Assembly (NCBI RefSeq): GCF_014645495.1
Contig: NZ_BMLV01000002.1
Span: 50,988-114,987 of the forward strand
DNA from: Cloacibacterium rupense
Lineage (GTDB): Bacteria > Bacteroidota > Bacteroidia > Flavobacteriales > Weeksellaceae
DNA: 64,000 nucleotides
Direction of reading: 5' to 3'
The translations under genes were made by a program, and so were the position numbers. The notes beneath the pieces are model-generated. The model had not been told where the DNA came from. It did not search any database and worked only from the letters and a program-made list of their open reading frames with translations. Positions 62,052 through 64,000 of this stretch are shown here, in pieces (position 1 is the stretch's first letter; each line of letters opens with the position of its first letter).

Positions 62052-64000
62052 ATGGTGAAAAATTGGACTAAATATGTTTTGTTGCTACTCACGCTGCTTA
62101 TTACTAACATAAGAGCACAATACATTAATGTAAATACCACCTATTCTGAAACAGATTTAGTCAATAAACTTATAGGAAGTAACAATACTTGTATTTCTGT
62201 TTCTAATGTTACGATATATGGCTATAATTCTGGTGGAATTTTCAGCTATGGATATATCAATGAAAACGGAAGCGGTTTTGAAATCAATGAAGGAATTCTT
62301 TTAACCTCTGGTAATGCAAACAACTCTCCTGGCTCATTTACAGGAATCCAAAGTTTCGGCAATAATTCTGGCTGGAATGGTGACCAAGACTTAGAAAATG
62401 CAGCCCAAATTTCCAATACTACCAATGCAACAATTTTAGAATTTGATTTCGTTCCCAATACCAATAAAATCAGTTTTGATTATATGTTTCTTTCTGAGCA
62501 ATATCTAAGACAAGGCGACCCTGGCACTTGTGGCTATACAGATGCTTTTGCCTTTCTAATTAAAAAATCAGGAGACCCTAATTATAAAAATTTAGCATTA
62601 ATTCCTAATACGAATACTCCTATAACCTCCGAAACCGTACGAGGGCCAGGCGGAAGATGTCAAGAAAGTAACTCCCAATATTTTGGGCACTACAACCCAA
62701 ACGGAAGCCCGACTAGTTTTAACGGACAAACCGCAATTCTCACTGCACAAACAGATGTAATTCCCGGAACTACCTATCACATAAAATTGGTAATTGCCGA
62801 CCAAGGAAACGGATTGTATGATTCTGGTGTCATCCTAAAAGCTGGGAGTTTCTTGGGCAGTAAAGATATTGGTCCAGACAGACTAATTTCTACAAATAAT
62901 GCCATTTGCCATGGAGATACACTTACTTTAGATGCTACTACCTCTGGCGCTACTTACCAATGGTACAAAGACGGAACTCCTATTTCTGGAGCTACTGGAG
63001 CTACTTTTAACGTTTCTAGCGCTGGAAAATACGAAGTAATGATTAATTCTTCGTCTTGTAATTTAAAAGGTTCTATCATTATTGAATACATTGACAAAGC
63101 AGATGTTTTAACTAAAACTTTCATTAATTGTGACAATGATTTTGATGGAAAAATTTCTGTAAAATTACAAGATTTAAATCCTTCAATCATCAGCAATTAT
63201 CAGCAAGAATTTGTAGTAAAATATTATCAGAATCAAGCAGATGCAATTGCTGGAAACGCCAATACTCTACCTAATGATTGGCTCTACAGTACAGACACTA
63301 CTATATATGTAAGAGTCGAAAACGGAACTTGTCCACCAGAAATACATCCTATTAATTTTAAAATAGGAAATAAATTATCTGTCTCTTCTGCCACTTTTCA
63401 AGTTTGTGACGGCGATTTCAGCAATTCTGAAACCTTAAATCTAGCCAGTTATTTGCCTCAATTAACCTCGGAAACGGGTTATACTTATCAATTCTACGCC
63501 ACTCAAAACGATGCTAATTTAGAACAAAATCCTATCCCTGATTCTCAAAATATTTCTGCTAACGCTACTTTCTTTGTCAGAATAAAAAAATCTGGAATTT
63601 GTGACAATATTGCTTCACTTACACTCAATTTCGGTCAGCCTTCCACATCTACTACTCTTCCTGCTGCAGTTACAGTCTGTGAAGGAAGCACTACCACTCT
63701 AGATGCAGGAACTGGTTTCACATCTTACCTTTGGAGCAATGGCGCAACTACTCAAACCATTACGGTTGGTAAAGGTGATTATTCTGTGGTTTTAACTTCT
63801 AATAACTCTTGTTCTTATACCCAAAAAGTGAGTGTTGTAGAATCACCAAAAGCAATTGTAGATATTTCTAAATTTAATACGACTATTTGTGATGATAATC
63901 TAGATGGAACTATCGAAATTAATCTCAATAATGTAACCTCTGCCATTCTTATCAACCCTGGGATTTATCGTGTAAAATACTATTTAAACGCTACAGATGC
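62052..64000 (+). CDS. Large secreted adhesin-like protein, choice-of-anchor L family (3' end outside window)
   Basis: An open frame of at least 649 residues running off the window. Signal peptide (to ~22, NIRAQ), then a region resembling choice-of-anchor L domains: FEINEGILLTSGNANNSPG, LEFDFVPNTNKISFDYMFLSEQY and CGYTDAFAFLIKK. Ig-like repeats follow (GDTLTLDATTSGATYQWYKDG; GSTTTLDAGTGFTSYLWSNG), interleaved with segments of the type CDNDFDGKISVKLQDLN. The architecture is typical of T9SS type B cargo, which end in a C-terminal sorting domain, probably beyond 64000. Role in attachment or gliding is inferred. Confidence 0.85.
   Translation, partial: MVKNWTKYVLLLLTLLITNIRAQYINVNTTYSETDLVNKLIGSNNTCISVSNVTIYGYNSGGIFSYGYINENGSGFEINEGILLTSGNANNSPGSFTGIQSFGNNSGWNGDQDLENAAQISNTTNATILEFDFVPNTNKISFDYMFLSEQYLRQGDPGTCGYTDAFAFLIKKSGDPNYKNLALIPNTNTPITSETVRGPGGRCQESNSQYFGHYNPNGSPTSFNGQTAILTAQTDVIPGTTYHIKLVIADQGNGLYDSGVILKAGSFLGSKDIGPDRLISTNNAICHGDTLTLDATTSGATYQWYKDGTPISGATGATFNVSSAGKYEVMINSSSCNLKGSIIIEYIDKADVLTKTFINCDNDFDGKISVKLQDLNPSIISNYQQEFVVKYYQNQADAIAGNANTLPNDWLYSTDTTIYVRVENGTCPPEIHPINFKIGNKLSVSSATFQVCDGDFSNSETLNLASYLPQLTSETGYTYQFYATQNDANLEQNPIPDSQNISANATFFVRIKKSGICDNIASLTLNFGQPSTSTTLPAAVTVCEGSTTTLDAGTGFTSYLWSNGATTQTITVGKGDYSVVLTSNNSCSYTQKVSVVESPKAIVDISKFNTTICDDNLDGTIEINLNNVTSAILINPGIYRVKYYLNATD

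Noticed and set aside
1..64000. tRNA, rRNA, insertion sequences, prophage or CRISPR
   Set aside because: None recognised by eye in any gap; a dedicated tRNA or covariance-model scan was not possible.

Overview
The window is low-GC DNA from a member of the Bacteroidota, most likely a flavobacterial Weeksellaceae relative (Chryseobacterium/Cloacibacterium-like). Supporting signs are the -7 boxes of the form TAnnTTTG (two with a TTTG box exactly 19 nt upstream), a SusC/SusD pair, many lipoproteins, LytTR signalling, and a secreted protein of the type-9-secretion style. The genus is inferred from protein flavour, not from a marker gene. No rRNA, tRNA, CRISPR array, prophage or insertion sequence was seen.

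Layout. 1-8.8 kb is mixed chromosomal housekeeping: the end of a family-2 glycosyltransferase, a lipoprotein beta-carbonic anhydrase, waaA, a cell-wall peptidase, an O-methyltransferase, an OmpA-like lipoprotein, a short tilS and dsbD. 8.8-19.7 kb is an amino-sugar utilisation locus: a LytS/LytR-type pair facing a susC-susD pair, a glucosamine-6-phosphate deaminase fused to a PIG-L deacetylase domain, and a GH20 hexosaminidase. 19.8-23.3 kb holds small transport and envelope genes (exbD, a rhodanese lipoprotein, a YeiH-type permease, a lipoprotein, an alpha/beta hydrolase).

23.5-40.0 kb is the most distinctive part: a near-complete nickel and hydrogen island. It holds a nickel permease, hypD, a ClC channel, a TonB-dependent receptor, nikR, a cytoplasmic FKBP, hypF, a maturation protease, a membrane-bound uptake [NiFe]-hydrogenase (cytochrome b, large and small subunits) and, divergently, hypA-hypB-hypC-hypE. 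The small subunit carries the two extra cysteines that mark oxygen-tolerant enzymes with a [4Fe-3S] proximal cluster. Paired GTGTTAC-type direct repeats, 21 bp apart, precede both nikR and the TonB receptor and are candidate NikR operators. The pieces form a coherent inferred pathway: outer-membrane nickel uptake, inner-membrane uptake, nickel storage on a His-rich HypB, cofactor assembly, protease processing and Tat export.

40-50.7 kb returns to core genes: nrnA, rpmH, ftsE, trmN6, an orphan histidine kinase, ribE, pdxA, yceD-rpmF, accB-accC and rocD. 50.8-56.5 kb is a surface-polysaccharide cluster of four GT4-type glycosyltransferases and one DUF6492-like protein, followed by a secreted tandem bulb-type lectin. 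57.8-64 kb has gltX, accA, a small secreted protein, tsf and the start of a large secreted adhesin-like protein that runs off the window.
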